Positions 52,726-61,924 of a stretch of 64,000 nucleotides of DNA are shown piece after piece. The translations under genes and the position numbers were made by a program. The stretch is taken from positions 1-64,000 of the forward strand of contig JAFZIY010000014.1 in NCBI GenBank assembly GCA_017554105.1. The letters run 5' to 3'. Under the pieces are notes generated by a model. That model was not told the origin of the DNA, ran no database searches, and saw only the letters and a program-made list of their open reading frames with translations. Each line of letters begins with the position of its first letter. Position 1 is the stretch's first letter. The stretch is from Prevotella sp. Its GTDB lineage: Bacteria; Bacteroidota; Bacteroidia; Bacteroidales; Bacteroidaceae.

Positions 52726-53456
52726 TATTTCTTGTATACTCCTCCTTTAACGGTGCTTTTGTCTATATCCTCGTTCACGGCAGGGAACTTCGGGATATAT
52801 TTCATGTTTATCTCTATCTTACGTTGTCTGCCCTTAACATACTTGCTGGGCTTCAGGGAAGAATACAATCTCGGGTTAGGTAGTGTGGCGGCTATCAGCG
52901 CACACTCTGAACGCGTCAGTTCCTTTGCAGACTTACCGAAATGGAGTCTTGCCACAGCCTCCACACCATAGATTCCATCGCCTGTCTCTATAGAGTTGAG
53001 ATATACCTCCATGATACGTTGCTTGCTCCATAGTAGTTCGATGAGTACGGTGAAATATGCCTCAAAGCCCTTCCTGACCCATGTCCTGCCTGGCCATAAG
53101 AATACGTTCTTTGCCGTCTGTTGTGTGATGGTGCTCGCACCTACCTTCTTCCCTCCTGCCGCATTCTGTTTTGCGGCATGCTCTATCTGCTTGAAGTCGA
53201 AACCATGATGAAGAAGGAACTTTGCATCCTCGCTTCCCATAACCGCCACAGGCATGCTCGGGGACATCTCCTCAAGACTTACCCACTTGTGTTCTACACG
53301 TGGCGCATGACCATCGGCAATCTGCTCTACACAACGAATGATCATGAGCGGCGTGACATAAACAGGCAGGAATCTATAGGCCACCACGGAAAGTATGGTA
53401 GAGACGAAGAACGTCACTATCACGATACGCAGGAGTTTCCTGATTTTCTTCCACAT
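52725..53456 (-). CDS. mtgA: Monofunctional peptidoglycan glycosyltransferase
   Basis: This 243-residue GT51 enzyme has one N-terminal membrane anchor (residues ~10-30) and polymerises lipid II into glycan strands. Motifs are VMGSEDAKFLLHHGFD near residue 73 (catalytic Glu), GASTITQQTAKNVFLWPGRTW near 107, IELLWSKQRIMEVYLNSIETGDGIYGVEAVARLHFGKSA near 138 (given as family block, second catalytic Glu) and TRSECALIAATLPNPRLYSSLKPS. No transpeptidase domain is present. The stop and the helicase start overlap (TAATG). A terminator separates it from the upstream OmpA gene. Confidence 0.93.
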   Translation of the reverse strand: MWKKIRKLLRIVIVTFFVSTILSVVAYRFLPVYVTPLMIIRCVEQIADGHAPRVEHKWVSLEEMSPSMPVAVMGSEDAKFLLHHGFDFKQIEHAAKQNAAGGKKVGASTITQQTAKNVFLWPGRTWVRKGFEAYFTVLIELLWSKQRIMEVYLNSIETGDGIYGVEAVARLHFGKSAKELTRSECALIAATLPNPRLYSSLKPSKYVKGRQRKIEINMKYIPKFPAVNEDIDKSTVKGGVYKK

Positions 53457-53471
53457 TCAGATTTGAAACGT

Positions 53472-53502
53472 AAAAAAGAGGGCGACCAACATAATCGCCC
53501 TC
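53472..53502 (-). terminator. Terminator after the OmpA-family gene
   Basis: An 8-bp stem GAGGGCGA/TCGCCCTC (53502-53495 with 53485-53478) with a 9-nt loop is followed by TTTTTT on the minus strand. Confidence 0.8.
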
Positions 53503-53526
53503 CTTATAATGGTTTATTTGATGTTA

Positions 53527-54234
53527 TTACTCGAGAGTACCCTCATTAGCAGCCTTGATCATTGCCTCGCTAGCATACATGTAAACCTCTACACGGCGGT
53601 TCTGAGCCTGTCCGGCTGCTGTGCTGTTGTCAGCAACTGGATTGTCCTCACCGTAGCCGTCGCAAGACTTAATCTGTCCGTAGCTAACACCCTGAGAAGT
53701 CAGATAGTTAGATACGCTCTGAGCACGCTTGAGAGAGAGGTCCTTGTTCTTCTGATAGCTCTGCTCAGCGGTTGAGCCACGCCATCCCTGATTGTCTGTA
53801 TAACCCTGAATAGCAATATCGGTATCGTTGTATGTCTTCAGCACTCCAGCGAAGTCACTAAGAGCGTGCTTTGCAGATGCCTGAAGATCAGCCTTACCAG
53901 TATTGAAGAGAATACCGCTATCGAAAGAAACCTTAACAGCCTTCAGACCGTTAGCATCGGTAACTTCCTCTACCTTAGCGTTCTCGATTTCAGCGGCAGC
54001 AGCTGCAGCCTTATCCATCTTCTTGCCAATCAGAGCACCGGCACCAGCACCAACAGCACCACCGATAGCGGCACCAATGGCTGTAGCCTTAGAGTCCTTA
54101 CCAATGATGTTACCAATAACACCACCCAGAATGGCACCACCGCCACCACCGATTAAAGCACCCTTACCAGTGTTGTTACAACTAACAATCACTGCAAGAC
54201 ACATAGCAAATGTCAAAAACTTAAATTTTTTCAT
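53527..54234 (-). CDS. OmpA-family lipoprotein with glycine-zipper segment
   Basis: This 235-residue protein has a lipoprotein signal (MKKFKFLTFAMCLAVIVSCN, lipobox VSC). A Gly/Ala-rich glycine-zipper region (~23-75: GALIGGGGGAILGGVIGNIIG) probably inserts into or packs on a membrane. A C-terminal OmpA-like peptidoglycan-binding domain (~100-225) contains FNTGKADLQASAKHALSDFA, IAIQGYTDNQGW, LSLKRAQSVSNYL and GYGEDNPVADN...QAQNRRVEVYM. It would tether the outer membrane to the wall. It has its own terminator and is divergent from proS. Confidence 0.92.
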   Translation of the reverse strand: MKKFKFLTFAMCLAVIVSCNNTGKGALIGGGGGAILGGVIGNIIGKDSKATAIGAAIGGAVGAGAGALIGKKMDKAAAAAAEIENAKVEEVTDANGLKAVKVSFDSGILFNTGKADLQASAKHALSDFAGVLKTYNDTDIAIQGYTDNQGWRGSTAEQSYQKNKDLSLKRAQSVSNYLTSQGVSYGQIKSCDGYGEDNPVADNSTAAGQAQNRRVEVYMYASEAMIKAANEGTLE

Positions 54235-54358
54235 GTTTCAATAGTTTTAATGTTAATATTAAGATGTCAACGTTCAGAATTAATTACTAAAGTCATATAA
54301 ACTGTTGCAAATATAATTCTTTTTCTTGAATAACACAATTTATACCAACTTTTTTTAG

Positions 54359-54366
54359 TATTTTTG
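54359..54366 (+). promoter_or_regulatory. -7 box (TATTTTTG) for proS
   Basis: TATTTTTG fits TAnnTTTG 31 nt before the proS ATG. A poly-T tract precedes it. Confidence 0.5.
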
Positions 54367-54397
54367 CACTCAAATTTTAAATAACATCGATTTTAAC

Positions 54398-55879
54398 ATG
54401 GCAAAAGAACTAAAAGAACTCACCAAACGCGCTGATAATTACAGTCAGTGGTATAATGATTTGGTGGTTAAGGCGGACCTCGCAGAACAGTCTGCCGTAC
54501 GTGGTTGTATGGTAATAAAACCATATGGATATGCTATATGGGAGAAAATGCAGCAGCAACTGGACTCAATGTTCAAGGAAACGGGTGCACAAAACGCATA
54601 CTTTCCTCTGCTGATACCTAAATCCTTTTTGTCGAAAGAGGCAGAGCACGTTGAGGGCTTTGCTAAGGAATGTGCTGTAGTAACACACTATCGTCTGCGT
54701 GCTAAGGAAGACAAGAGTGGCGTTGAGGTTGACCCGACGGCAAAACTCGAGGAGGAACTGATTGTCCGTCCTACTTCCGAGACGATTATATGGAATACAT
54801 ATAAGAACTGGATTCAGTCTTGGCGCGACCTGCCTTTGATGTGCAACCAATGGTGTAACGTCATGCGTTGGGAGATGCGCACACGTCCGTTCCTCCGTAC
54901 CAGTGAGTTCCTTTGGCAAGAGGGTCATACCGCTCATGCCACAAAGGAAGAGGCTGAAGAGGAAGCACGCAAGATGCTGGGTGTTTATGCCAAGTTCGCA
55001 GAAGAGTGGATGGCCGTTCCCGTTGTTCAGGGAGTGAAGAGCGAGACGGAACGTTTTGCCGGAGCACTTGATACATATACCATTGAGGCGATGATGCAGG
55101 ACGGAAAGGCTCTCCAGAGCGGAACAAGCCACTTCCTCGGCCAGAACTTCGCTAAGGCATTTGAGGTGACTTATCTGAACAAGGACAACAAGCCGGAGTA
55201 TGTATGGGCTACCTCATGGGGCGTTTCAACACGCCTTGTAGGAGCACTTATTATGACTCACTCAGATGACAACGGCCTTGTCCTCCCACCGCGTCTCGCA
55301 CCTCTGCAGGTGGTTATCATACCTATCGCCAACAAGCCGGAACAGTTGGCAGCAGTAACTGAGAAAGTAGACGTCATCGTAAGTGAGTTGCGTGCCAAGG
55401 GCATAAGTGTCAAGTATGATGATGCTGACAACAAGCGTCCTGGATTCAAGTTCGCCGACTATGAGCTCAAGGGCGTTCCCGTACGTCTGGTACTTGGTGC
55501 ACGCGACCTGGAGAACGGAACCATCGAGGTGATGCGCCGAGACACCCTCGAGAAGGAGACTCGCTCGATTGAAGGCATTAGCGACTATGTTGAACAACTG
55601 CTTGAGGACATACAGAAGAACATCTTCGCAAAGGCGAAGGCTTACCGCGATTCTCGCATATACGAGTGCGACAACTACGACGACTTCAAGGAGCGTGTCA
55701 AGGACGGAGGCTTCTTCTTGTGTCATTGGGATGGTACGGCTGAGACCGAGGCAAAGATTAAGGAAGAGACTCAGGCCACTATCCGTTGCGTTCCGTTTGA
55801 CGTAGAACAGACCGAGGGCATTGATATGGTAAGCGGAAAGCCTGCTAAGTATCGTGTAATCATAGCAAGAAGTTATTAA
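54398..55879 (+). CDS. proS: Prolyl-tRNA synthetase (archaeal/eukaryotic-like type)
   Basis: This 493-residue class II aminoacyl-tRNA synthetase lacks the INS editing domain, as in the short type found in Bacteroidetes. Class II motif 2 is [37 protein letters not shown] (family block, near residues 150-185). [19 protein letters not shown] lies near 232 and motif 3 [31 protein letters not shown] near 270. The anticodon-binding domain ([12 protein letters not shown] onward) and the C-terminal zinc-type domain with the final Tyr (VIIARSY) complete it. It is monocistronic. Confidence 0.96.
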   Translation: MAKELKELTKRADNYSQWYNDLVVKADLAEQSAVRGCMVIKPYGYAIWEKMQQQLDSMFKETGAQNAYFPLLIPKSFLSKEAEHVEGFAKECAVVTHYRLRAKEDKSGVEVDPTAKLEEELIVRPTSETIIWNTYKNWIQSWRDLPLMCNQWCNVMRWEMRTRPFLRTSEFLWQEGHTAHATKEEAEEEARKMLGVYAKFAEEWMAVPVVQGVKSETERFAGALDTYTIEAMMQDGKALQSGTSHFLGQNFAKAFEVTYLNKDNKPEYVWATSWGVSTRLVGALIMTHSDDNGLVLPPRLAPLQVVIIPIANKPEQLAAVTEKVDVIVSELRAKGISVKYDDADNKRPGFKFADYELKGVPVRLVLGARDLENGTIEVMRRDTLEKETRSIEGISDYVEQLLEDIQKNIFAKAKAYRDSRIYECDNYDDFKERVKDGGFFLCHWDGTAETEAKIKEETQATIRCVPFDVEQTEGIDMVSGKPAKYRVIIARSY

Positions 55880-55900
55880 TACTTGCTCTTGCAAGATATA

Positions 55901-55944
55901 AAGAGAGACTGCACTCATTATACAAATGGTGCAGCCTCTTTTAT
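55901..55944. terminator. Terminator after proS
   Basis: AAGAGAGACTGCAC pairs with GTGCAGCCTCTTTT (55901-55914 with 55928-55941, one bulge/mismatch). A T-rich tail follows; the mirror-image A run may serve the convergent gene. Confidence 0.75.
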
Positions 55945-55956
55945 TTCTATGGGAAT

Positions 55957-56175
55957 CTATTTCAGTTTCCTTCCTTTCCAATAGGCAGAAAGGCACTCCC
56001 CTTCCTTTCTTATCTCTATCCTTCCGCCCAGCCATTCGGTCATTGGTAACTCGTCGGTAAATGTGTAGTAGTTGACTACCCTGCCATCGAGTATCTCGAC
56101 AACGGCCATCTCAAGCACTTCGTTGCCGCACACATCCACCTCATGGGCTGCAACCCTTCTAATGTCTTCCATCAT
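55957..56175 (-). CDS. Small conserved protein downstream of the DUF4296 gene
   Basis: I do not recognise a named family for this 72-residue soluble protein (EDIRRVAAHEVDVCGNEVLEMAVVEILDGRVVNYYTF...EWLGGRIEI). It looks like one small beta-rich domain, with no signal peptide or motif. It overlaps the DUF4296 gene by 17 nt, and that gene overlaps lspA by 4 nt, so it ends a coupled run dksA-like/lspA/DUF4296/this. Its coding nature is supported by the overlap arrangement and clean amino-acid composition. Confidence 0.7.
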   Translation of the reverse strand: MMEDIRRVAAHEVDVCGNEVLEMAVVEILDGRVVNYYTFTDELPMTEWLGGRIEIRKEGECLSAYWKGRKLK

Positions 56176-57052
56176 CTTCCTTAGGAGAGGTTGCTACGGA
56201 GTCGTTGTCCAAAAGCGGGTTGTTCTTGTCAGGAGAATTGTTGTTGCCCTTCTCGGCATCTGGTTTATTGATGCGCTCATGGAAACGTATCAGTCTTATG
56301 TTGTATATTGAGATGATTCTCAAGGATGTTGTACTCTGAGCATTGTTATTCCTACTCATATAGAAGAATCCCTTCACTTCCTTTATTCCAAGATGCTTCG
56401 AGTCGTCAACCTCTATTACTTGATGCTGCGTGCCGGTGAAATGCATGTTCCTGGAAGCGATGCTGTCATTGCCGAACTTAACCGCAAGCATTGCAACGGC
56501 ATCACGAGAGCCGTCCTGGATAATGGAGTTGACATCGAAGTTCAGAATCATCCTGTCGCCCTTCCTATACGCACTATCAGCCTCTATAGAGAACGAATAG
56601 ACGTTGTATGGAGGACAAGACAAAAGAACCACAGAAGGCTCGCCAAGCCATACATTGGCGGTATCTCCATCGGCGGTAACCGACCCAAAGCGTTTCACGT
56701 CGTCGGCACTGGCACCAAGGGAAAGCGCTTTCTTGCTAAGCCTGTCAGCCACTCCCTTGTATATGTCGTGAAGTTTGTCGGAGTGACGTGAGTAATACAC
56801 CATCGACGAGTCGAACTCCGCCTGGGTTACATTATACTTTTTCAACACGCCAAGACGGTAGAGAGTACGGTTATAGGGGACATTGTTGGCGGCGGCGGGG
56901 TTGTTTTGGGCCATTCCGTCAGCCACATGGAAGTCAACGAGAATGTCTTCCATCTTACCTGGTTGAATGATGTCTCTCGGGACACCTGGCTTGCAAGCAA
57001 ACACTATATAACAAACCGAGGCAATAAACAAAAAATCCCTGAGCCTATTCAT
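56159..57052 (-). CDS. DUF4296 domain lipoprotein
   Basis: This 297-residue protein starts MNRLRDFLFIASVCYIVFACKP with lipobox VFAC. The DUF4296 part (~25-110) contains IIQPGKMEDILVDFHVADGMAQ and YNVTQAEFDSSMVYYSRHSDKLHDIYKGVADRL (in parts). A beta-rich C-terminal half (~135-265) and a low-complexity tail (NNNSPDKNNPLLDNDS) follow. The function is unknown. Direct linkage to lspA, which processes lipoproteins, is a common arrangement in Bacteroidales. Overlaps are 4 nt with lspA and 17 nt with the 72-residue gene. Confidence 0.87.
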   Translation of the reverse strand: MNRLRDFLFIASVCYIVFACKPGVPRDIIQPGKMEDILVDFHVADGMAQNNPAAANNVPYNRTLYRLGVLKKYNVTQAEFDSSMVYYSRHSDKLHDIYKGVADRLSKKALSLGASADDVKRFGSVTADGDTANVWLGEPSVVLLSCPPYNVYSFSIEADSAYRKGDRMILNFDVNSIIQDGSRDAVAMLAVKFGNDSIASRNMHFTGTQHQVIEVDDSKHLGIKEVKGFFYMSRNNNAQSTTSLRIISIYNIRLIRFHERINKPDAEKGNNNSPDKNNPLLDNDSVATSPKEDDGRH

Positions 57053-57684
57053 TTCTTTTTCTTGAAGGAGAAACTTATAGAGGCCAACTCTTTCCTGAAG
57101 AATAAAAGCAAAACAGCCACACCGACACTTATGCTTGCATCGGCGAAATTGAATACAGGACTGAAGAATATGAACTCATCACCACCCACAAAAGGAACCC
57201 ATGTAGGCCATGTGGTTTCTATTATTGGGAAATAGAACATGTCAACCACCTTACCCATCAGGAAGGACGAATAGCCCTCACCGAAAGGTACGAAATAACT
57301 GATATAGTTGACTGACGAGGCATTGAAAATCAGTCCGTAGAACATGCTGTCAATCATGTTACCCATGGCCCCCGCAAGAACCATAGATAAGCAGATGATG
57401 TAACCCAAACGCATTCCCTTCTTTATGACCCTTGCGAGATAGATTCCTATAACCGTTATCGCTATGATGCGGAACACGCTAAGCACCAACTTGTTGAAGA
57501 AGGTCATACCGTATGCCATACCGTTGTTCTCGACAAAGTTTATCTTGAACCAACTCGTAATGTCAATCATCTCATGGAGATGCATACTGGTCTTGACCTC
57601 AATCTTAATGATCTGGTCAATAACCAATATGGCAATCACCAAGAATACCGCTATGAGAGCGGAGCGTTTGCGATTTGTGTACAT
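57049..57684 (-). CDS. lspA: Lipoprotein signal peptidase (signal peptidase II)
   Basis: This 211-residue inner-membrane aspartyl protease has four membrane helices and removes signal peptides from diacylglyceryl prolipoproteins. The catalytic Asp pair is in LAGAMGNMIDSMFYGLI near residue 111 and GKVVDMFYFPIIE near 145, and NFVENNGMAYGM near 51 is conserved. It is somewhat longer than E. coli LspA (164) because of a loop before the last Asp. The start directly abuts the stop of the DksA-like gene (0-nt gap), and the stop overlaps the DUF4296 gene. Many lipoproteins in this window are its substrates. Confidence 0.95.
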   Translation of the reverse strand: MYTNRKRSALIAVFLVIAILVIDQIIKIEVKTSMHLHEMIDITSWFKINFVENNGMAYGMTFFNKLVLSVFRIIAITVIGIYLARVIKKGMRLGYIICLSMVLAGAMGNMIDSMFYGLIFNASSVNYISYFVPFGEGYSSFLMGKVVDMFYFPIIETTWPTWVPFVGGDEFIFFSPVFNFADASISVGVAVLLLFFRKELASISFSFKKKK

Positions 57685-58065
57685 TTACTTCTTTCTTGCT
57701 TCCTTCGACTGAACGCTCAATGTTGCATGAGGCACAATGCGCAGGCGCTCTTTTGGAATCAGTTCACCGGTAAGGCGGTCGATTCCATACGTCTTGTTCT
57801 CGATTCTTATAAGAGCGGCCTCGAGAGCCTGGATGAACTTCTGCAAACGACCAGCCTGCTGAATCAGTTCTTCCTTCGTCTGTGTGGCACTACCCTCTTC
57901 GAGCACCTTATACGTCGGTGAAGTGTCTTCAACTCCATTGCCATCGGCGTTCATCAGAGAACGCATCATCTCGTTGTAGTCATGACGCGTAGTCTTCAGT
58001 TTCTCATTAATTATCGCGCGGAACTCCTCGAGTTCTTCGTCGCTGTAACGTGTTTTGTCTGCCAT
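57685..58065 (-). CDS. TraR/DksA-family regulator lacking zinc cysteines
   Basis: This 126-residue protein is DksA-like: a coiled-coil N-terminus (YSDEELEEFRAIINEKLKTTRHDYNEMMRSL and LIQQAGRLQKFIQALEAALIRIENKTYG, in parts) and a C-terminal zinc-finger-like domain (GIDRLTGELIPKERLRIVPHATLSVQSKEARKK, in parts). All usual zinc-ligand cysteines are replaced (G-I-D-R for C-x-x-C). DksA proteins enter the RNA polymerase secondary channel and act with ppGpp. Cys-poor forms are typical of some Bacteroidetes paralogues, so it may still be functional without zinc. It is first in the lspA run, 38 nt after ileS. Confidence 0.85.
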   Translation of the reverse strand: MADKTRYSDEELEEFRAIINEKLKTTRHDYNEMMRSLMNADGNGVEDTSPTYKVLEEGSATQTKEELIQQAGRLQKFIQALEAALIRIENKTYGIDRLTGELIPKERLRIVPHATLSVQSKEARKK

Positions 58066-58103
58066 AGGTATTATAGTAATTTAATTTTGAAATATTTCGG
58101 GAA

Positions 58104-61100
58104 TTATACTTTCTCAACTTTGATATTAAGCAGGAAATTGTCGAAATCCACCTCCTGACCGTCATTGTCAGAGATGATAATCTTGTCTGCAAGAACCTGC
58201 GATGCGATATACTCACCGAAGCTCTCTACCGCCTTGTCCGTATTCTCATTTGGAGCAAGCGTTACGATTATACGGTCAGTAATCTCAAATCCGCTGTCCT
58301 TTCTGATGTTCTGAATGCGGTTGATAAGTTCACGGGCCATACCCTCCTGACGCAGTTCCTCGGTGAGTTCAACGTCAAGGGCCACGGTGAGATTGCCCTC
58401 GTTGCTAACGAGCCATCCCGGGATGTCCTCACTGACGATTTCAACGTCAGACAAGTCAACCACAACCTGCTCGCCCTCGATGTCAAGAGTGATTGAGCCT
58501 TCGTTCTCCAACTGTGAAATCTCGTCCTGGTCGAGTGCGGACATCTCAGCGGCAATAGCCTTCATCAACTTACCGAACTTCTTGCCCATTGTCCTAAAGT
58601 TACACTTTACCTTCTTAACGAGAATGCCCTGACCCTCAACGAATTGCAGTTCCTTTACGTTAACCTCACTAAGTATCAGGTCCTTGACTGCCTCGATGTG
58701 TTTCTGCTGTTCAGCATCAACTGCCGGAATCATAATCTGATGTAGCGGCTGCCTTACCTTGATATTCACTTTCCTACGCAATGCGAGGATGATAGAGGTA
58801 ATCTTCTGGGCAATACGCATACGCTCCTCAAGGTCGACATCAGTCTCTCCTATCGGCTCTGGGAACTTGGCAAGATGAACGCTATCGGCATTCTCACGCT
58901 TCGTTACGCTGATGAGGTCGGTATACAACTGATCTGAATAGAATGGAGAGAATGGCGCAAGCAGCTTGGCAACCGTCTCAAGACACAGATATAATGTCTG
59001 GTAGGCAGCAGTCTTATCCTGTGAGATGCCTGCTCCCCAGAAACGTTTACGGTTAAGACGTACATACCAATTGCTGAGGTCGTCGTTAACGAATTTCTCT
59101 ATCATTCTTCCGGCCTTTGTGGGCTCATAGTCACTCATAGCCTGGTCAACGCCGATAATAAGTGAGTTAAGCTCAGACAGTATCCAACGGTCAATTTCAG
59201 GTCGCTCGCTTACGGGAACTTCAGGCTGAGAATAGTCGAAGCCATCAACATTTGCGTAGCGGCAGAAGAAAGAATATGTATTGAAGAGTGTTCCGAAGAA
59301 CTTGCGGTTCACCTCTTCCACGCCCTTCGGGTCATACTTGAGGTTGTCCCAAGGCTGACTGTTTGTCATCATATAGAAGCGTACGGCATCAGCACCGTTC
59401 TTCTTAATCTCAGAGAACGGATTCACGACGTTTCCGATATGCTTTGACATCTTTATTCCCTTGGCATCAAGCACAAGACCAGTAGAGATGACGTTCTTGA
59501 ATGCCACGCTGTCGAATACCATCGTAGCGATGGCATGAAGCGTGAAGAACCATCCGCGTGTCTGGTCAACACCCTCGTTGATGAAGTCGGCAGGATAGGC
59601 AAGAGCCTCGTCTATAGCCTCCTTGTTCTCAAATGGGTAGTGCACCTGAGCATACGGCATTGAACCTGAGTCGAACCATACGTCAATGAGGTCTGCCTCA
59701 CGATGCAGTGGTTTTCCGGTCTCACTCACGAGCACGATATCGTCAACATAAGGACGGTGCACGTCTATCTTCTCATAGTTCTCCTTCGAGAAGTCACATG
59801 GCACGAAGCCTTTGTCTTTCAGCGGATTGCTTTGCATGATGCCAGCAGCCACACTCTTCTCAATCTCGTTGTAGAGTTCCTCAAGGCTACCGATGCATAT
59901 CTCCTCACGGGAGTCCTTGTTGCGCCATATAGGAAGCGGTGTTCCCCAGAAACGTGAACGTGAAAGGTTCCAGTCGTTGAGGTTCTCAAGCCAGTTGCCG
60001 AAGCGTCCCGTTCCTGTTGACTCAGGCTTCCAGTTGATAGTTTTGTTCAGTTCTACCATACGGTCCTTGCATGCAGTAGAACGGATGAACCAAGAGTCGA
60101 GAGGATAGTAAAGCACGGGCTTGTCTGTTCTCCAGCAATGAGGATAATTATGCACATGCTTCTCTATCTTGAATGCCTCGCCGGCCTGCTTCATCTCCAT
60201 GCAGATCCTGATGTTCAGGTCCTCAGCCTTTGAGGCTGCCTTCTCGTCATACTTACCATCAACGTTGAACTCGGGTGCATAGGCGTTCTTCACGAACTCA
60301 CCCTCATGAACGGCATATCTTGCCTTGTCGAGACACTTCTCAACGAACTCGTCTGCAAGTTCCTCATGCAGATAGTACTTGCCCTGAAGGTCAACCATAG
60401 GACGTGTCTCTCCGTCGCGAGAAATCATGAACAGCGAAGGCACTCCGGCAGCCTTGGCCACCTTCTGGTCGTCTGCACCGAAAGTAGGTGCTATATGAAC
60501 GATACCGGTACCGTCTTCCGTGGTCACATAGTCACCTGGAATCACTCTGAAGGCCTCGTTCTCCATCTCAACGAAATTATCGTTCCCGATGCTGAAGACG
60601 CTTTCCGGACGCTTCTCTGCAGCCTTCTTGACGAACTCAGGAGAGTTGTCATCGAGTTTCTCCGACGGCTTCACCCAAGGCATCAGCTGCTTGTATTTCA
60701 TGCCCACAAGGTCAGAGCCCTTGTAGTTGCCTACTATGCGATAAGGAACGATCTTGTCACCCTGCTTATACTCGTTAAGGTCAAGATACTCGCCGTCGGG
60801 ATTGAGGTATGCGTCAACGCGGGCAGCAGCCATGATAGCAGAGATTTTCTCACCGGTATATGGATTGTATGTCTGCACACATACATAGTCAATCTTAGGA
60901 CCAACGCAAAGTGCGGTATTAGAAGGCAATGTCCATGGCGTGGTGGTCCATGCGAGGAACACAGGCTTGCCCCACTCTCTCATCTCGGGACGAGGGTCAA
61001 CGATATCAAACTGAGCCGTCACCGTGGTGTCCTTGACGTCGCGATAGCAGCCGGGCTGATTCAGCTCGTGGCTCGAGAGTCCTGTTCCTGCTGCGGGGGA

Positions 61101-61682
61101 ATATGGCTGAATGGTGTAGCCCTTGTACAGGAGTCCCTTCTCATACAGTTGTTTCAGCAACCACCAGAGAGTCTCGATGTACTTGTTGTCATACGTAATA
61201 TACGGATTGTCAAGGTCAACCCAATAGCCCATCTTCTCCGTCAGTTCGCGCCACTCGGCGGTGAACTTCATCACGTTCTCACGACACTTGCTGTTATAAT
61301 CGGCAACAGAAATGTATTTGGGAGAATCAAGATTATCGATGTCGGCCTTCGTGATGCCCAGTTCCTTCTCTACTCCGAGTTCCACGGGCAGACCGTGGGT
61401 GTCCCATCCAGCCTTGCGGTGTACCTGGAAGCCCTTCATCGTCTTGTAGCGGTTGAAGGTGTCCTTTATGGCCCTTGCAAGCACATGATGGATACCGGGG
61501 TGTCCGTTTGCCGAAGGAGGTCCCTCGAAGAACACGAACTGAGGACATCCCTCACGCTCCTCTATGGAACGTCTGAACATGTCCGTGGCATTCCATTTTT
61601 CCAATATCTCTTCGTTCGTCTTCTGCAAGTCCAGTGTGGGATGCTCAACGAACTTCATTGTAGACTTATCATTATTTTCCAT
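58104..61682 (-). CDS. ileS: Isoleucyl-tRNA synthetase
   Basis: This ~1192-residue class I synthetase charges tRNA-Ile and edits Val. The HIGH-type motif is PPSANGHPGIHHVLARAIKD near residue 53, the KMSKS motif is DAKGIKMSKHIGNVVNP near 700, and the editing domain contains WTTTPWTLPSNTALCVG near 240 and TEDGTGIVHIAPTFGADD near 385. The long C-terminal domain is the eukaryote-like type (class 2 IleS, usually resistant to mupirocin). Start choice is open: in-frame ATGs at 61718, 61682 and 61658 all follow the TAACTTTG box (61737-61730). I prefer 61682 because it leaves a normal-length leader. Confidence 0.95.
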   Translation of the reverse strand: MENNDKSTMKFVEHPTLDLQKTNEEILEKWNATDMFRRSIEEREGCPQFVFFEGPPSANGHPGIHHVLARAIKDTFNRYKTMKGFQVHRKAGWDTHGLPVELGVEKELGITKADIDNLDSPKYISVADYNSKCRENVMKFTAEWRELTEKMGYWVDLDNPYITYDNKYIETLWWLLKQLYEKGLLYKGYTIQPYSPAAGTGLSSHELNQPGCYRDVKDTTVTAQFDIVDPRPEMREWGKPVFLAWTTTPWTLPSNTALCVGPKIDYVCVQTYNPYTGEKISAIMAAARVDAYLNPDGEYLDLNEYKQGDKIVPYRIVGNYKGSDLVGMKYKQLMPWVKPSEKLDDNSPEFVKKAAEKRPESVFSIGNDNFVEMENEAFRVIPGDYVTTEDGTGIVHIAPTFGADDQKVAKAAGVPSLFMISRDGETRPMVDLQGKYYLHEELADEFVEKCLDKARYAVHEGEFVKNAYAPEFNVDGKYDEKAASKAEDLNIRICMEMKQAGEAFKIEKHVHNYPHCWRTDKPVLYYPLDSWFIRSTACKDRMVELNKTINWKPESTGTGRFGNWLENLNDWNLSRSRFWGTPLPIWRNKDSREEICIGSLEELYNEIEKSVAAGIMQSNPLKDKGFVPCDFSKENYEKIDVHRPYVDDIVLVSETGKPLHREADLIDVWFDSGSMPYAQVHYPFENKEAIDEALAYPADFINEGVDQTRGWFFTLHAIATMVFDSVAFKNVISTGLVLDAKGIKMSKHIGNVVNPFSEIKKNGADAVRFYMMTNSQPWDNLKYDPKGVEEVNRKFFGTLFNTYSFFCRYANVDGFDYSQPEVPVSERPEIDRWILSELNSLIIGVDQAMSDYEPTKAGRMIEKFVNDDLSNWYVRLNRKRFWGAGISQDKTAAYQTLYLCLETVAKLLAPFSPFYSDQLYTDLISVTKRENADSVHLAKFPEPIGETDVDLEERMRIAQKITSIILALRRKVNIKVRQPLHQIMIPAVDAEQQKHIEAVKDLILSEVNVKELQFVEGQGILVKKVKCNFRTMGKKFGKLMKAIAAEMSALDQDEISQLENEGSITLDIEGEQVVVDLSDVEIVSEDIPGWLVSNEGNLTVALDVELTEELRQEGMARELINRIQNIRKDSGFEITDRIIVTLAPNENTDKAVESFGEYIASQVLADKIIISDNDGQEVDFDNFLLNIKVEKV

Positions 61683-61729
61683 ATACTGAATATCTTTGGG
61701 CGAAATTATAAGTTTCATTTTAAGACGTG

Positions 61730-61737
61730 CAAAGTTA
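61730..61737 (-). promoter_or_regulatory. -7 box (TAACTTTG) for ileS
   Basis: The minus strand reads TAACTTTG, fitting TAnnTTTG, ~50 nt upstream of the preferred ileS start. Confidence 0.55.
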
Positions 61738-61778
61738 CGAAAAAATATCGACACTGCCAAAACTTTTTGTTTTTATTA

Positions 61779-61924
61779 GGTTCATTTGGTTATTTGGTCG
61801 TTTGGGAGATTGGGAGATTGGTGGTTTGGGAGATTGGGAGATTGGTCGTTTAGAACTCCTCGCTCGACCCGAAGGGGCGCTTTCATAAAGCGGAGCGACT
61901 GAAAGAACTCCTAACTCCAAACTC
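61779..61924. repeat. Simple repeats: GGGAGATT units, hairpin and CTCCTAACT heptamers
   Basis: (GGGAGATT)n with TGGTCGTTT units (61785-61851) is followed by a hairpin (CGCTTTCATAAAGCG inside CGCTC...GAGCG, ~61861-61899) and CTCCTAACT heptamers (61903-61929). The last unit provides the TAG stop of the DUF5675 gene. No coding sequence is visible. Confidence 0.75.

Noticed and set aside
60306-61853. 515-codon open frame on the plus strand opposite ileS
   Set aside because: It is antisense to the well-supported ileS gene; its length follows from codon bias of the real gene and its protein has no recognisable domain.
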